DNA from: a bacterium
GTDB taxonomy: Bacteria > Pseudomonadota > Alphaproteobacteria > Caulobacterales > Caulobacteraceae
DNA: 64,000 bases
Assembly (NCBI GenBank): GCA_030824495.1
Contig: JAVBXP010000014.1
Span: forward strand, 28,817-92,816
Reading direction: 5' to 3'
The stretch's first letter is position 1. Each line of letters begins with the position of its first letter. The notes below the pieces were generated by a model. That model searched no databases and was not told the DNA's origin. It was given only the letters and a program-made list of their open reading frames with translations. Below, piece by piece: positions 17,973 to 26,135 of this stretch. A program made the position numbers and the translations under genes.

Positions 17973-18251
17973 ATGGGTATTTTCAAGAACGACAAGGCCA
18001 AGGCGGCGGCGAGTAGCGCTGGGTCGAGCGGCGCCGCCGCTGACTCCGCGGTTGAGGGCCGCCCACATGGCGACCGGGGCAGCGATGGGCCGCACTCAAG
18101 GCCGATCGAGCCGCTTGGCGAGAACGAAAAGCACGATCAGCTCGCCGAGAAGGAAAAGAATGCCGAGGATCGGCAGGAAGCCCTGCTGGACGAAGGTCTG
18201 GAAGAGAGCTTCCCCAGCAGTGACCCGGTCAGCGTTAAGCGGATCACCTGA
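17973..18251 (+). CDS. small acidic protein with conserved C-terminal EESFPSSDPVS motif
   Basis: 92 residues from ATG 17973 with GGAG eight bases upstream. The first 50 residues are Ala/Ser/Gly-rich and probably disordered; the middle is highly charged (E-K-E-K-N-A-E-D-R-Q-E). It ends in L-D-E-G-L-E-E-S-F-P-S-S-D-P-V-S, a C-terminal motif I recognise from many small proteobacterial proteins of unknown function. No enzymatic residues are evident. Transcribed away from the kinase-his operon. Confidence 0.7.
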   Translation: MGIFKNDKAKAAASSAGSSGAAADSAVEGRPHGDRGSDGPHSRPIEPLGENEKHDQLAEKEKNAEDRQEALLDEGLEESFPSSDPVSVKRIT

Positions 18252-18263
18252 CCACGTGCGGTC

Positions 18264-18401
18264 TTAGCCGCCGGTGATGGCGAGCAGGGCGAAGGGTCCG
18301 AAGATCACGACCACGGCGATCGCCAGGATGACATCGCGGACGACGCCCTCTGCGCGGCTGCGAGCCTTGAGATCAATCGATTGAGGATAGGTGCAGGTCA
18401 C
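18264..18401 (-). CDS. small single-pass membrane protein (45 aa)
   Basis: A GTG-started frame of 45 codons ending in TAA, preceded by GGAG six bases upstream. It encodes a polar N-terminus (S-I-D-L-K-A-R-S-R-A-E-G) and one strongly hydrophobic segment V-I-L-A-I-A-V-V-V-I-F-G-P-F-A-L-L-A-I. The ribosome-binding site and membrane helix make it a credible gene in what otherwise looks like a 216-base gap between convergent genes. No family known to me. Confidence 0.5.
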   Translation of the reverse strand: MTCTYPQSIDLKARSRAEGVVRDVILAIAVVVIFGPFALLAITGG

Positions 18402-18467
18402 AGGGGGCTCCTACAGCGTGTGAACGCCTAGGATATGGGCCTTCGGGGCCTGTGCTGACAAACGAGC

Positions 18468-19403
18468 TTAGGGCGCGCCAGTTGACTGCAGGTCAACCGG
18501 GCGCGCCAGGCCATCGGCCTGGGCCTGCTCCAGCAGCCAGGACCTGAACCGGCGGATGTTCGGCTGATCAGCTTTTTCGGGCAGAGAGAGGATCCGCTGG
18601 CTGAACGGGCTGGGAACCGTCAGGTCGAACGGTTGCACCAGGCGGCCATTGGCGAGGTCGTCCATCACCATGGCGTGGTGGGCCAGGGCCACGCCCCGAT
18701 CGGACAGCGCGGCCTCCACCGCCAGATAGGTGTTCGAGAACCTTGGGCCGGGACGGGGATCGACCTTGTCGGCGCCCGCCGCCGCCAGCCAGTCGGCCCA
18801 TTCCGGTTCGTCCGACAGCATCAGGACGTCGTGCAGCAGGGTGACGCGGGCCAGATCGTTCGGGTGGTCGAACGGTCCGAACTTCTCCAGCAGGCCGGGG
18901 CTGCAAACCGGGGTCATGATGGTGTCGAACAGGTGGGTGACGTGCAGGCCCGGATAGGGCCCTCGGCCCAGCCGGATAGCCACATCGACATTGTCGCGGG
19001 CCAGATCCTTAGGGGTGTCGGAGGCCGAGACCAGGATCTGGACGTCGGGATAGCGCCGCTGGAAGTCGTGCAGGCGCGGCACTAGCCAGCGGGCCGCCAG
19101 GGAATGGATCACCGTCACCACCAGCGGGGCGTCGCGCCGCGAGCGCACCGCGTCCACCGCCGACTGCAGGGTGGAGAGCCCTTGCTGGACGCCGATGGCG
19201 AGTTGGGCGCCGGCCTCGGTCAACCGGACCGCGCGGTTGAAGCGGTCGAACAGCCGGACCTCCAGCTCGGCTTCAAGCCCCTTGATGTGGCGCGAGACCG
19301 CGCCGGGCGTGATGGCCAGTTCGTCGGCGGCCTGCAGGAAGCTGCCGTGCCGGGCGCAGGCCTCGAACACCCGCAAGGCGTTGAGCGGCAGTCGTCCGTT
19401 CAC
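18468..19403 (-). CDS. LysR-family transcriptional regulator (GcvA-like)
   Basis: 311 residues from GTG 19403. Winged HTH at 1-60 (L-N-A-L-R-V-F-E-A-C-A-R-H then A-I-T-P-G-A-V-S-R-H-I-K) and a two-lobe effector domain (about 90-290) of the GcvA/AmpR type, including D-V-A-I-R-L-G-R-G and a P-V-C-S-P-G-L-L motif. The start overlaps the nth stop in GTGA (19400-19403), so it is cotranslated with endonuclease III. Target genes and ligand are unknown; the frame upstream of 19403 is noncoding here because it lies within nth. Confidence 0.88.
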   Translation of the reverse strand: MNGRLPLNALRVFEACARHGSFLQAADELAITPGAVSRHIKGLEAELEVRLFDRFNRAVRLTEAGAQLAIGVQQGLSTLQSAVDAVRSRRDAPLVVTVIHSLAARWLVPRLHDFQRRYPDVQILVSASDTPKDLARDNVDVAIRLGRGPYPGLHVTHLFDTIMTPVCSPGLLEKFGPFDHPNDLARVTLLHDVLMLSDEPEWADWLAAAGADKVDPRPGPRFSNTYLAVEAALSDRGVALAHHAMVMDDLANGRLVQPFDLTVPSPFSQRILSLPEKADQPNIRRFRSWLLEQAQADGLARPVDLQSTGAP

Positions 19404-20074
19404 GACGCCACGAACATCGACTTTGACGGGCAGAGATCGGAGATCTCGCATTCCTCACATTTAGGGCGCCTAGCCGTGCAGATGTAGCGGCCGTGTAGAA
19501 TGAGCCAATGGTGGGCGCGGGTGAGGTAGGGCTCCGGAACGATCGCCATCAGGTCGGCCTCGACCTGGTCGGGGGTCTTGGCGACGGACAGCTTCAGCCG
19601 GTGGGCGAGGCGGAAGACGTGGGTGTCGACGGCGATGGCCGGTTCGATCCGCAGTTCGTTCAGCACCACGCTGGCGGTTTTTCGGCCGACGCCGGGCAGC
19701 GCCATCAGGGCCTCTCGGTTCAGCGGAACCTCGCCGCCGTGCTGCTCGACGATCATCTTGGCCGCGGCGATCACGTTCTTGGCCTTGGTGCGGAAGAGGC
19801 CGATGGAGGCGATGTAGGGGATCAGACCCTCTTCGCCTAAGGCCAGCATTTCCTCAGGCGTGTCGGCCACCGCGAACAGCTTGGCGGTCGCCTTGTTCAC
19901 CCCGACGTCGGTGGCCTGGGCCGAGAGCGCGACGGCGACGACCAGGGTGTAGGGGCTGTGATAGTTCAGCTCGGTGCGCGGGTCGTCGCTTAGCGACAGG
20001 AAGCGGTGGAACAGTTCCTCGACCCGGGCCTTCTCGGCGGGGCTGACGCGCTTCTTGGTAACGGGCTTGGCCAT
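19400..20074 (-). CDS. nth: endonuclease III, DNA glycosylase/AP lyase
   Basis: 224 residues. Helix-hairpin-helix L-P-G-V-G-R-K-T at 126-133 with catalytic K132, catalytic D150 in A-V-D-T-H-V, and a C-terminal [4Fe-4S] cluster with Cys199, 206, 209 and 215 (C-x6-C-x2-C-x5-C). It removes oxidised pyrimidines in base excision repair. The GTGA overlap with the LysR gene is unusual company for nth. Divergent from the DUF2244 gene. Confidence 0.95.
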   Translation of the reverse strand: MAKPVTKKRVSPAEKARVEELFHRFLSLSDDPRTELNYHSPYTLVVAVALSAQATDVGVNKATAKLFAVADTPEEMLALGEEGLIPYIASIGLFRTKAKNVIAAAKMIVEQHGGEVPLNREALMALPGVGRKTASVVLNELRIEPAIAVDTHVFRLAHRLKLSVAKTPDQVEADLMAIVPEPYLTRAHHWLILHGRYICTARRPKCEECEISDLCPSKSMFVAS

Positions 20075-20161
20075 GTCGGCGCGACCATCGCCCGCGTCGC
20101 GCGGCTCGCCAAGAGCTTGAGGCTTTGCACGGCGGTTTTCCGGGCTAAACTCGCGTCCACG

Positions 20162-20638
20162 ATGGATGGCCTCGTCTACATGGACGCCGTGATCACCCCC
20201 AACCGCTCGCTGTCCCAGCGAGGGTTCGTGGTGCTGATCTGCGTGGTCACCTTCTTCAATTGCGCGGCGGCCGCGGTTTTCCTGGCGATGGGGGCGACCC
20301 TGGTGCCGTTGTTCCTTGGGCTGGACCTCCTGGCGATTACGGCCGCGTTCCTCGCCAGCTACGCCGCCGCCAAACGGATCGAGCGGGTTATGGTCACGTC
20401 CCGCGAAGTGCGCGTCGTCTACGAAACCCCAAAGTCACGCGAAGTGATCTGGGAAAGCCCCACCGCCTTCACCCGCGTCGCGCGCGAAGTCGACGAGGAT
20501 GACGTGGTGGTCGGTGTCCGCCTGGCCCTGTCAGGCCGCCACGCTCACGTGGCCGCCGCCCTGAGCCCCGCCGAACGCGCCGACTTCGCTCATGCTTTGG
20601 AACGGGCGATCTATGACGCCCGGCGCGGGCGGGTTTAG
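20162..20638 (+). CDS. DUF2244 integral membrane protein
   Basis: 158 residues from ATG 20162. The opening I-T-P-N-R-S-L-S-Q-R-G-F and two adjacent transmembrane helices (about 21-42 and 45-64) followed by a soluble beta-rich tail match the DUF2244 family of alphaproteobacteria. Function unknown; its members are often near respiratory or repair genes. A frame upstream of 20162 overlaps nth antisense and is not coding. It converges with the hydrolase gene, overlapping by four bases. Confidence 0.85.
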   Translation: MDGLVYMDAVITPNRSLSQRGFVVLICVVTFFNCAAAAVFLAMGATLVPLFLGLDLLAITAAFLASYAAAKRIERVMVTSREVRVVYETPKSREVIWESPTAFTRVAREVDEDDVVVGVRLALSGRHAHVAAALSPAERADFAHALERAIYDARRGRV

Positions 20639-21315
20639 CTGATAGGGCGGACGCCCAACATCCACGCGCGGGCGGCGTCCAGCGCTTCATCCATCACCTC
20701 GGCGTCCTTGCGCCCGCTCTTGGCGGGGACGTGGAAGGCGTGGTCGGCGGCGTCGAGCAGCTTGAGGGTGGCGAGTTCGCCAAGATGATCGACCGTGGCC
20801 TGCAGCAGGTCGAGCTTGGCGAACTCGTCGCGCGAACCCTGCAGGAAGAGCTGCGGGATTTTGATCTCACCGAGGTGCTCGGCGCGCTCGACCCCAGGCT
20901 TGGCGGGCGGGTGCAGGGGAAAGGCGAAGAAGATCAGGCCGCGCACGCCGGGCAACGGCTCGGCCGCCTGGGCTTGCGAGGTCATGCGTCCGCCGAACGA
21001 CCTGCCGCCGGCGAACAGCGGCAGGTCGGGGGCCAGGCGCGCGGCCTGCGCGATGGCGGCGCGGACGGCTTCGTGCGCTACGGCCGGCGTGTCGGGCCGT
21101 TTCGATCCGCGCTCCATATAGGGGAAGTTGTAGCGCAGGGTCGCGACGCCACGCTGGGCCAGCCCTTCGGCGATCGCGGTCATTGATTTGTGCGCCATGC
21201 TGGCGCCCGCGCCATGGGCCAGCACCAGGACCGCCGCCGCATCCTCCGGCTTCATCCAGAGGCCGGAAACGGCGCGATCTTCGCCGAGATCGATGGCGAC
21301 GGGATCGGGCGTCAT
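20635..21315 (-). CDS. alpha/beta hydrolase (dienelactone hydrolase-like, COG3571 type)
   Basis: 226 residues. L-A-H-G-A-G-A-S-M (near 32-40) is the oxyanion loop; the nucleophile elbow is G-G-R-S-F-G-G-R-M (near 100-108, Ser), with the acid in G-S-R-D-E-F and the base in D-H-A-F-H-V. The short cap-less form matches predicted hydrolases of the COG3571 group. Substrate unknown. Its ATG overlaps the stop of the upstream hypothetical gene in ATGA, so the two form an operon. Confidence 0.82.
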   Translation of the reverse strand: MTPDPVAIDLGEDRAVSGLWMKPEDAAAVLVLAHGAGASMAHKSMTAIAEGLAQRGVATLRYNFPYMERGSKRPDTPAVAHEAVRAAIAQAARLAPDLPLFAGGRSFGGRMTSQAQAAEPLPGVRGLIFFAFPLHPPAKPGVERAEHLGEIKIPQLFLQGSRDEFAKLDLLQATVDHLGELATLKLLDAADHAFHVPAKSGRKDAEVMDEALDAARAWMLGVRPIS

Positions 21316-22154
21316 TTGCCTGCCTTCAGCTCCAGGCCTTTCACGATCATGAGCTTGGCGAGGTTCGCGCCAGGGATCACGAAGTTGAGCGTCTCGGCGC
21401 CCACATCCAGCAGGAATTTCGGCTCCAGGGCCTTACCCAGGTACTGCTCGAACGTGGCGCCGCCGACCTTGGTTTCGCCGGTGATGGCGTCGAACTCGAC
21501 CACCGCTTCCTTGTCGCCGCGCCGATAGCGGAAGGCGTGGACCGGGCGGTAGTAGAGATCGACGGCCTCGACCCGCACCAGCTCCTCGGTCACGCGGTCG
21601 GCGTCGATCTTGCCGATCGCCGAGGCGATGACATCGCGCACCACCATCGAGGCCTTGGCCTCTGGCGGCACGATGACCATACCCTCGGCCGTGGCGGCCG
21701 CGAGGGCGTCGGCGTTCGTCTCGATGGCGTCATGCTGCAGATAGTTGGCCAGGGCAGGGGAGGCCTGCTTGTTCAGGCCGTCGATGAAGGTTTCGCGGCG
21801 GGTTTCCTCGCGGCAGGCCTCGAGCCCGACGATCTGGATCTGGTTGCTGCTGGCCGGCAGGACGGTTTCGCCGATGGTGACTTCGCGGACTTCGGGCGGC
21901 ACTTTCACCATGTAGGTGCGGGTGCGCTCATAGGCGGTGGCGGTCGAGACGGTGACGCGCCAGAACGGTTGCAGCCGTCGCTCGCGATAAACGACGGCGA
22001 ACTCGTCGTCCTTGGGCTGGGCGAACAGGCCGGTCACGCGGGCCAGGGCGCCGAACGCCTCCAGCCGCTTGGACCAGGCGCGGCCCTCGGCATGCTCCAG
22101 GCTGAAGCGATCGGTCATCCGGAAGATGCGCTCTTCGGCGAGTTCGACCTGCAT
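21312..22154 (-). CDS. uncharacterised conserved protein (280 aa)
   Basis: 280 residues from ATG 22154. I do not recognise the family. It has no signal peptide or membrane span; it reads as a soluble protein of several alpha/beta segments, with Y-R-R-G-D-K-E-A-V-V-E-F-D-A-I-T-G-E near 220-240, which resembles the end of a repeated beta-sheet domain carrying D-x-x-T-G-E. It is coupled to the downstream hydrolase through ATGA. The frame continues upstream to 22367 through a palindromic repeat and is not plausible coding sequence there. Confidence 0.7.
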   Translation of the reverse strand: MQVELAEERIFRMTDRFSLEHAEGRAWSKRLEAFGALARVTGLFAQPKDDEFAVVYRERRLQPFWRVTVSTATAYERTRTYMVKVPPEVREVTIGETVLPASSNQIQIVGLEACREETRRETFIDGLNKQASPALANYLQHDAIETNADALAAATAEGMVIVPPEAKASMVVRDVIASAIGKIDADRVTEELVRVEAVDLYYRPVHAFRYRRGDKEAVVEFDAITGETKVGGATFEQYLGKALEPKFLLDVGAETLNFVIPGANLAKLMIVKGLELKAGK

Positions 22155-22265
22155 GTGGGGCTCCCCAGCAGTTGCCGGGGAATTCATCGACGTTTGCGGG
22201 GGCGAGGCAAGCGGCGATTGCGGGAGTGGGCCGCGCTCGCCGGGGTTAAGCGCCCACTCCCCGTT

Positions 22266-22371
22266 CGTCATCCCCGGGCTTGTCCCGGGGATCCATACGC
22301 GCCGAAGGTCCCAGACAACTCTCGGCAAGCCGGCGTTTATGGGTGGCCGGCACAAGAGGCCGGCCATGACG
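22266..22371. repeat. family B palindromic intergenic repeat
   Basis: Starts CGTCATCCCCGGG, with an inner hairpin CCCCGGG/CCCGGGG, and ends with GGCCGGCC then ATGACG, so the outer ends CGTCAT/ATGACG are inverted repeats. It occupies most of the 242-base gap between the hypothetical gene at 22154 and the end of hslU at 22397. Similar elements are at 25995 and 51471. Confidence 0.6.
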
Positions 22372-22396
22372 ATCGGACGGGTGGGGCCGCCGTCTC

Positions 22397-23704
22397 TTAC
22401 AGAATGAACCGGCTCAAGTCGGTGTTCTGGGCCAGCTCGCCGACGCGGGCCTTCACATAGGCGGCGTCGACGGCGAAGGTTTCGCCCGAGCGGTCGGAGG
22501 CGGTGTAGCTGACTTCCTCCAGCACCTTTTCCAGCACGGTCTGAAGGCGACGCGCGCCGATGTTCTCGACCGAGTTGTTCACGGTGACGGCGGCGTCGGC
22601 GACCGCGTCGATGGCGTCCTCGGTGAAGGTGAGGGTGACGCCCTCGGTCAGCAGCAGGGCCTGGTGCTGACGGATCAGGTTGGCTTCCGGCTCGGTCAGG
22701 ATGCGGCGGAAGTCGTCTCGGGTCAGGGCCTTCAGTTCGACGCGGATCGGCAGCCGGCCTTGCAGTTCGGGCAGCAGATCAGACGGCTTGGCGACGTGGA
22801 ACGCGCCCGAGGCGATGAACAGGATGTGGTCGGTCTTCACCGGTCCGTACTTGGTCGAGACCGTGGTGCCTTCGATCAGCGGCAGCAGGTCGCGCTGCAC
22901 GCCCTCGCGGGAGACGTCGGCCCCGCCCGAGCGTTCGCGGCTGGTCGCCACCTTGTCGATCTCGTCCAGGAAGACGATGCCCTGGTTCTCGGCCAGTTCC
23001 AGGGCTTCCTGGGTCAGGGCCTCCTGGTCCAGCAGCTTGTCGCTTTCCTCGGCGATCAGCGGCGCCCAGGCGCCGGTGACGGTGGTCTTGTGGGTTTTGG
23101 TGCGGCCGCCGAAGGCCTTGCCCATCATCTCGCCGAGATTGAGCATGCCCATCTGCGCGCCCGGCTGACCGGGAATGTCGAAGGTCGGCATGCCGCCGCC
23201 GGTGTCGGCCAGGGTCAGCTCGACTTCCTTGTCGTCGAGTTCGCCGGCCCGCAGCTTCTTGCGGAAGCTGTCGCGCGCGGCGGTGGAGCCGGGACCGGTG
23301 AGGGCGTCCAGCAGCCGCTCCTCTGCGCCGGCCTCGGCGCGGGCGCGGACGGCGGCCCGGCGCTTGTCGCGGACCATGGCCATGGCGCTTTCCACCAGGT
23401 CGCGGACGATCTGATCGACGTCGCGGCCGACATAGCCGACCTCGGTGAACTTGGTGGCCTCGACCTTCAGGAACGGGGCATGGGCGAGCTTGGCCAATCG
23501 CCGGGCGATCTCGGTCTTGCCGACGCCGGTCGGGCCGATGAGGAGGATATTCTTGGGCGTGACCTCGTCGCGCAGATCGGCGGGCACGCGGCGGCGGCGC
23601 CAGCGATTGCGCAGGGCGACGGCGACGGCCTTCTTGGCGTCGGGGTGACCGACGATGAAGCGGTCGAGTTCGGAGACGATTTCGCGGGGGGAAAATTCAG
23701 TCAT
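22397..23704 (-). CDS. hslU: HslU, ATPase subunit of the HslVU protease
   Basis: 435 residues from ATG 23704; hexameric AAA+ unfoldase partnering the HslV peptidase. Walker A G-P-T-G-V-G-K-T (57-64), Walker B F-L-D-E-I-D (245-250), pore loop G-Y-V-G-R-D (90-95) and the intermediate I domain (about 105-240) are all present, and the C-terminus ends L-S-R-F-I-L as required for docking into HslV. It is separated from hslV by an unrelated 285-codon gene, which is unusual. Confidence 0.97.
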   Translation of the reverse strand: MTEFSPREIVSELDRFIVGHPDAKKAVAVALRNRWRRRRVPADLRDEVTPKNILLIGPTGVGKTEIARRLAKLAHAPFLKVEATKFTEVGYVGRDVDQIVRDLVESAMAMVRDKRRAAVRARAEAGAEERLLDALTGPGSTAARDSFRKKLRAGELDDKEVELTLADTGGGMPTFDIPGQPGAQMGMLNLGEMMGKAFGGRTKTHKTTVTGAWAPLIAEESDKLLDQEALTQEALELAENQGIVFLDEIDKVATSRERSGGADVSREGVQRDLLPLIEGTTVSTKYGPVKTDHILFIASGAFHVAKPSDLLPELQGRLPIRVELKALTRDDFRRILTEPEANLIRQHQALLLTEGVTLTFTEDAIDAVADAAVTVNNSVENIGARRLQTVLEKVLEEVSYTASDRSGETFAVDAAYVKARVGELAQNTDLSRFIL

Positions 23705-23720
23705 GTCGGGGGCTAGATAA

Positions 23721-24578
23721 TTACGACTGGGCCTCGGCGACAGGGAGAATCTGATCGAAGACCAGTCTCCAGCCCTCAGCGCGGCTCTGCCAGATGCGGA
23801 CATAGTGGCCGCGGGCGGGCTTTTCGCCCTGCGTCCAGGCCGCGTCGCCATAGGTCCAGGCGAGGTCGCCGGCGCTCGAGGCGCCTCCGCCCAGGGCTGA
23901 GAATTGGATCTGTGCGGCGCGGGTGGACAGCTCGACGAGGACGGCCGCCTGCGTGGTGGCGGGCGCCGCCGGCGATCCGGCCACCCGGGCGTCAGGGCTG
24001 AGCGCCGCCAGATAGGCGCCCTTGGCGTCCGAGGCGGCGCCGGCGGCCAGGGCCGCTTCGGCGGCGCGAACCTCGCTCATCGCTTGGTCGGCGGTGGCGG
24101 AAGGGCCGCTCGAAGTAGGTAGATAGGTTGGTTGGGAGCCCTGGGACGGAGCTTGGCCGTGAGCGCTGGCGGCTCCACCGTCATAGAGCCACTTCCAGCC
24201 CCCGTCCGGCTGCTTGGCCCAGACGGTGAAATACCAGCCGCTTTTCCGGCCGTCATAGGTGGCCGGGCCGGTGGTGAAGCCGAGGTCGCCGGAGCGCGCG
24301 ATGCCGGCCCACAGCGGCCACCAGACCAGCGGCGGACCCTTCTGGTCGGGCCGCTTGGCGTAGAGGTCGTGGGCCTTGACGGGACCCGGGGCGAACACGA
24401 TGGCGTCGGGCGCCGAGTGCTTCAGGAACGAGGCCTTGATCCCCATCGCCAGACCGTCGGCGGCGAAGGCCCGCTCGGCGGCCACCACGACAGCCGGATC
24501 GCCCGTCATCTTCGCCGGAGCCGCCATCGCCGGCATGGCGATGAGCAGCAGGGCGAGGCTGAGGCTAGAGGCTCTCAA
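23721..24578 (-). CDS. secreted protein with two NTF2-like (DUF4440-type) halves
   Basis: 285 residues from TTG 24578, overlapping the end of hslV by 14 bases. A signal peptide ends near A-M-A-A-P. Residues about 25-130 contain G-D-L-G-F-T-T-G-P and [11 protein letters not shown], typical of SnoaL/DUF4440-like NTF2 folds; residues about 165-280 repeat the pattern with [10 protein letters not shown] and [15 protein letters not shown]. So it looks like a tandem duplicate. Function unknown; the position between hslV and hslU is its most striking property. Confidence 0.75.
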   Translation of the reverse strand: MRASSLSLALLLIAMPAMAAPAKMTGDPAVVVAAERAFAADGLAMGIKASFLKHSAPDAIVFAPGPVKAHDLYAKRPDQKGPPLVWWPLWAGIARSGDLGFTTGPATYDGRKSGWYFTVWAKQPDGGWKWLYDGGAASAHGQAPSQGSQPTYLPTSSGPSATADQAMSEVRAAEAALAAGAASDAKGAYLAALSPDARVAGSPAAPATTQAAVLVELSTRAAQIQFSALGGGASSAGDLAWTYGDAAWTQGEKPARGHYVRIWQSRAEGWRLVFDQILPVAEAQS

Positions 24579-25113
24579 CCGTGAGTTCTCCGTTGGTGTA
24601 GACGCAGATCCGCGCCGCGATGCCCATCGCCTTGCGGGCCACCTCCTCGGCCGACAGCGAGGAGTCGGCCAGCGCCAAGGCCGCGGCCAGGGCGTAGTTG
24701 CCGCCCGAGCCGATGGCCGCGACGCCGGTTTCCGGCTCCAGCACGTCGCCCACCCCGGTGACGGTGAAGATGGAGTCCTTGTCGGCGACCAGCAGCATGG
24801 CTTCCAGCTTGCGGAGATAGCGGTCGGTCCGCCAATCCTTGGCGAGATCGACGCAGGCCCGCGCCAACTGGTCGGGATACTGCTCCAGCTTGGCCTCCAG
24901 CCGCTCGATCAGGGTGAAGGCGTCGGCTGTGGCGCCGGCGAAGCCCGCCAGGACCTTGCCGCCGGCCAGGGTGCGGACCTTTCGGGCGTTGCCCTTGACC
25001 ACGGTTTGGCCCATCGAGACCTGACCGTCGCCGGCGATCACGGTCTTGCCGTCCTTGCGTACCGCGAGGATCGTGGTTCCGTGCCAATCTGGAAAGTTCG
25101 AGGCTGTCATCAT
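24565..25113 (-). CDS. hslV: HslV, peptidase subunit of the HslVU protease
   Basis: 182 residues from ATG 25113 (a second ATG at 25110 follows). The sequence [10 protein letters not shown] puts the N-terminal catalytic threonine at position 13, exposed after removal of the propeptide. [10 protein letters not shown] and [11 protein letters not shown] are hallmarks of this proteasome-like threonine peptidase. Its start lies a few bases below a candidate heat-shock-type promoter. Confidence 0.97.
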   Translation of the reverse strand: MMTASNFPDWHGTTILAVRKDGKTVIAGDGQVSMGQTVVKGNARKVRTLAGGKVLAGFAGATADAFTLIERLEAKLEQYPDQLARACVDLAKDWRTDRYLRKLEAMLLVADKDSIFTVTGVGDVLEPETGVAAIGSGGNYALAAALALADSSLSAEEVARKAMGIAARICVYTNGELTVESL

Positions 25114-25120
25114 GCTGCGG

Positions 25121-25149
25121 ATGTGGCCAGCGGTCCCGGTGAGGTCAAG
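25121..25149 (-). promoter_or_regulatory. candidate heat-shock-type promoter of hslV
   Basis: On the minus strand CTTGAC (25149-25144) is followed after 15 bases by GGCCACAT (25128-25121), resembling the RpoH pattern CTTGAA/CCCCAT. A transcript would start within a base or two of the hslV ATG, i.e. a leaderless message, which fits the absence of a ribosome-binding site. Read by eye only. Confidence 0.35.
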
Positions 25150-25221
25150 CGTGATACGCTTAGTTAGGACAGGCGAGCGGCGAGCAGGAACCGGTCTGCG
25201 CCAAGATTGGACAACGGCACG

Positions 25222-25974
25222 ATGAGCTTCACCGACGACGAAGTCGAGCGCTATGCCCGCCAATTGGTGCTGCGCGAGGTCGGCGGCCAGGGTCAGCAGC
25301 GGCTGAAGGCGGCCAGCGTGCTGATCGTTGGCGCCGGCGGTCTCGGGGCGCCGGCCGCGCTATATCTGGCGGCGGCCGGGGTGGGGCGGATCGTGTTGGC
25401 CGATCCGGACGTGGTCGACACCTCCAACCTGCAGCGGCAGATCATTTTTCGTAACACCGACGTCGGCGCCAAGAAGGTCGAGGCCGCCGCCGAGCACCTG
25501 CGGGCGCTGAACCCCCATGTGCATGTCGATTGCGCGCCGGTGCATCTGGAAGCCTGTAACGCCGGGCCCTTGGTGGCCGGGGTCGATCTGGTGCTGGACG
25601 GGACCGACGATTTCGCCACTCGCTTTGCGGTCAACGCCGCCTGCGTGGCCCACGAGCGGACCTTGGTGTCGGGCGCCATCGGCCGCTGGACCGGCCAGGT
25701 CGGGGTGTTCCGGGGAAAGCCTTGCTACCGTTGCCTGGTGCCGGAGATCCCGCCTGACGCCGAGACCTGCTCCACCGTCGGCGTGGTCGGGGCGATCGCC
25801 GGGGTGATCGGCTCGATGATGGCGCTGGAGGCGATCAAGCTGATCGCCGGGGCCGGCGAGCCGCTGGCCGGGCGGCTGCTGATCTACGACGCCCTGGCGG
25901 CCGAGACCCGGACGGTGAAGATCGGGGCTGATCCTGAGTGTGAGGTTTGCGGGTGCGGGCGCGCTGGGACCTAG
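25222..25974 (+). CDS. ThiF/MoeB/HesA-family adenylyltransferase (E1-like)
   Basis: 250 residues from ATG 25222. E-R-Y-A-R-Q (9-14) and the nucleotide loop G-A-G-G-L-G (37-42), D61 and R-Q motifs are those of MoeB/ThiF, which adenylate the C-terminus of a ubiquitin-like sulfur carrier. Zinc cysteines C168-x2-C171 and C240-x2-C243 are intact, and C183 in E-T-C-S-T-V-G lies at the catalytic-cysteine position. No rhodanese domain is present. Without a neighbouring moaD or thiS, the partner cannot be chosen. Confidence 0.88.
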   Translation: MSFTDDEVERYARQLVLREVGGQGQQRLKAASVLIVGAGGLGAPAALYLAAAGVGRIVLADPDVVDTSNLQRQIIFRNTDVGAKKVEAAAEHLRALNPHVHVDCAPVHLEACNAGPLVAGVDLVLDGTDDFATRFAVNAACVAHERTLVSGAIGRWTGQVGVFRGKPCYRCLVPEIPPDAETCSTVGVVGAIAGVIGSMMALEAIKLIAGAGEPLAGRLLIYDALAAETRTVKIGADPECEVCGCGRAGT

Positions 25975-25994
25975 AGATCGCCGCCAACGCCAGT

Positions 25995-26128
25995 GTCATC
26001 CCGGTTTGCGAAGCAAGACCGGGACCCATAAGCGCTGAATTGGTGGAATGAGGCGACGCTTGGCTGCGTCCTGAGCCATCAGGTGTTCATAGGTCCCGGA
26101 CAGCCGTTTCGCGACTTCCGGGATGCCA
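25995..26128. repeat. family B palindromic intergenic repeat
   Basis: Begins GTCATCCCGG, with hairpin CGGTTTGC-GAAGCAAGACCG, and ends GGTCCCGG...CCGGGATG, giving inverted outer ends. It lies between the convergent ThiF-like and 2-hydroxyacid dehydrogenase genes and shares, in inverted orientation, the CAGGTGTTCAT core with the element at 51471. Confidence 0.6.
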
Positions 26129-26135
26129 CCCTTGG

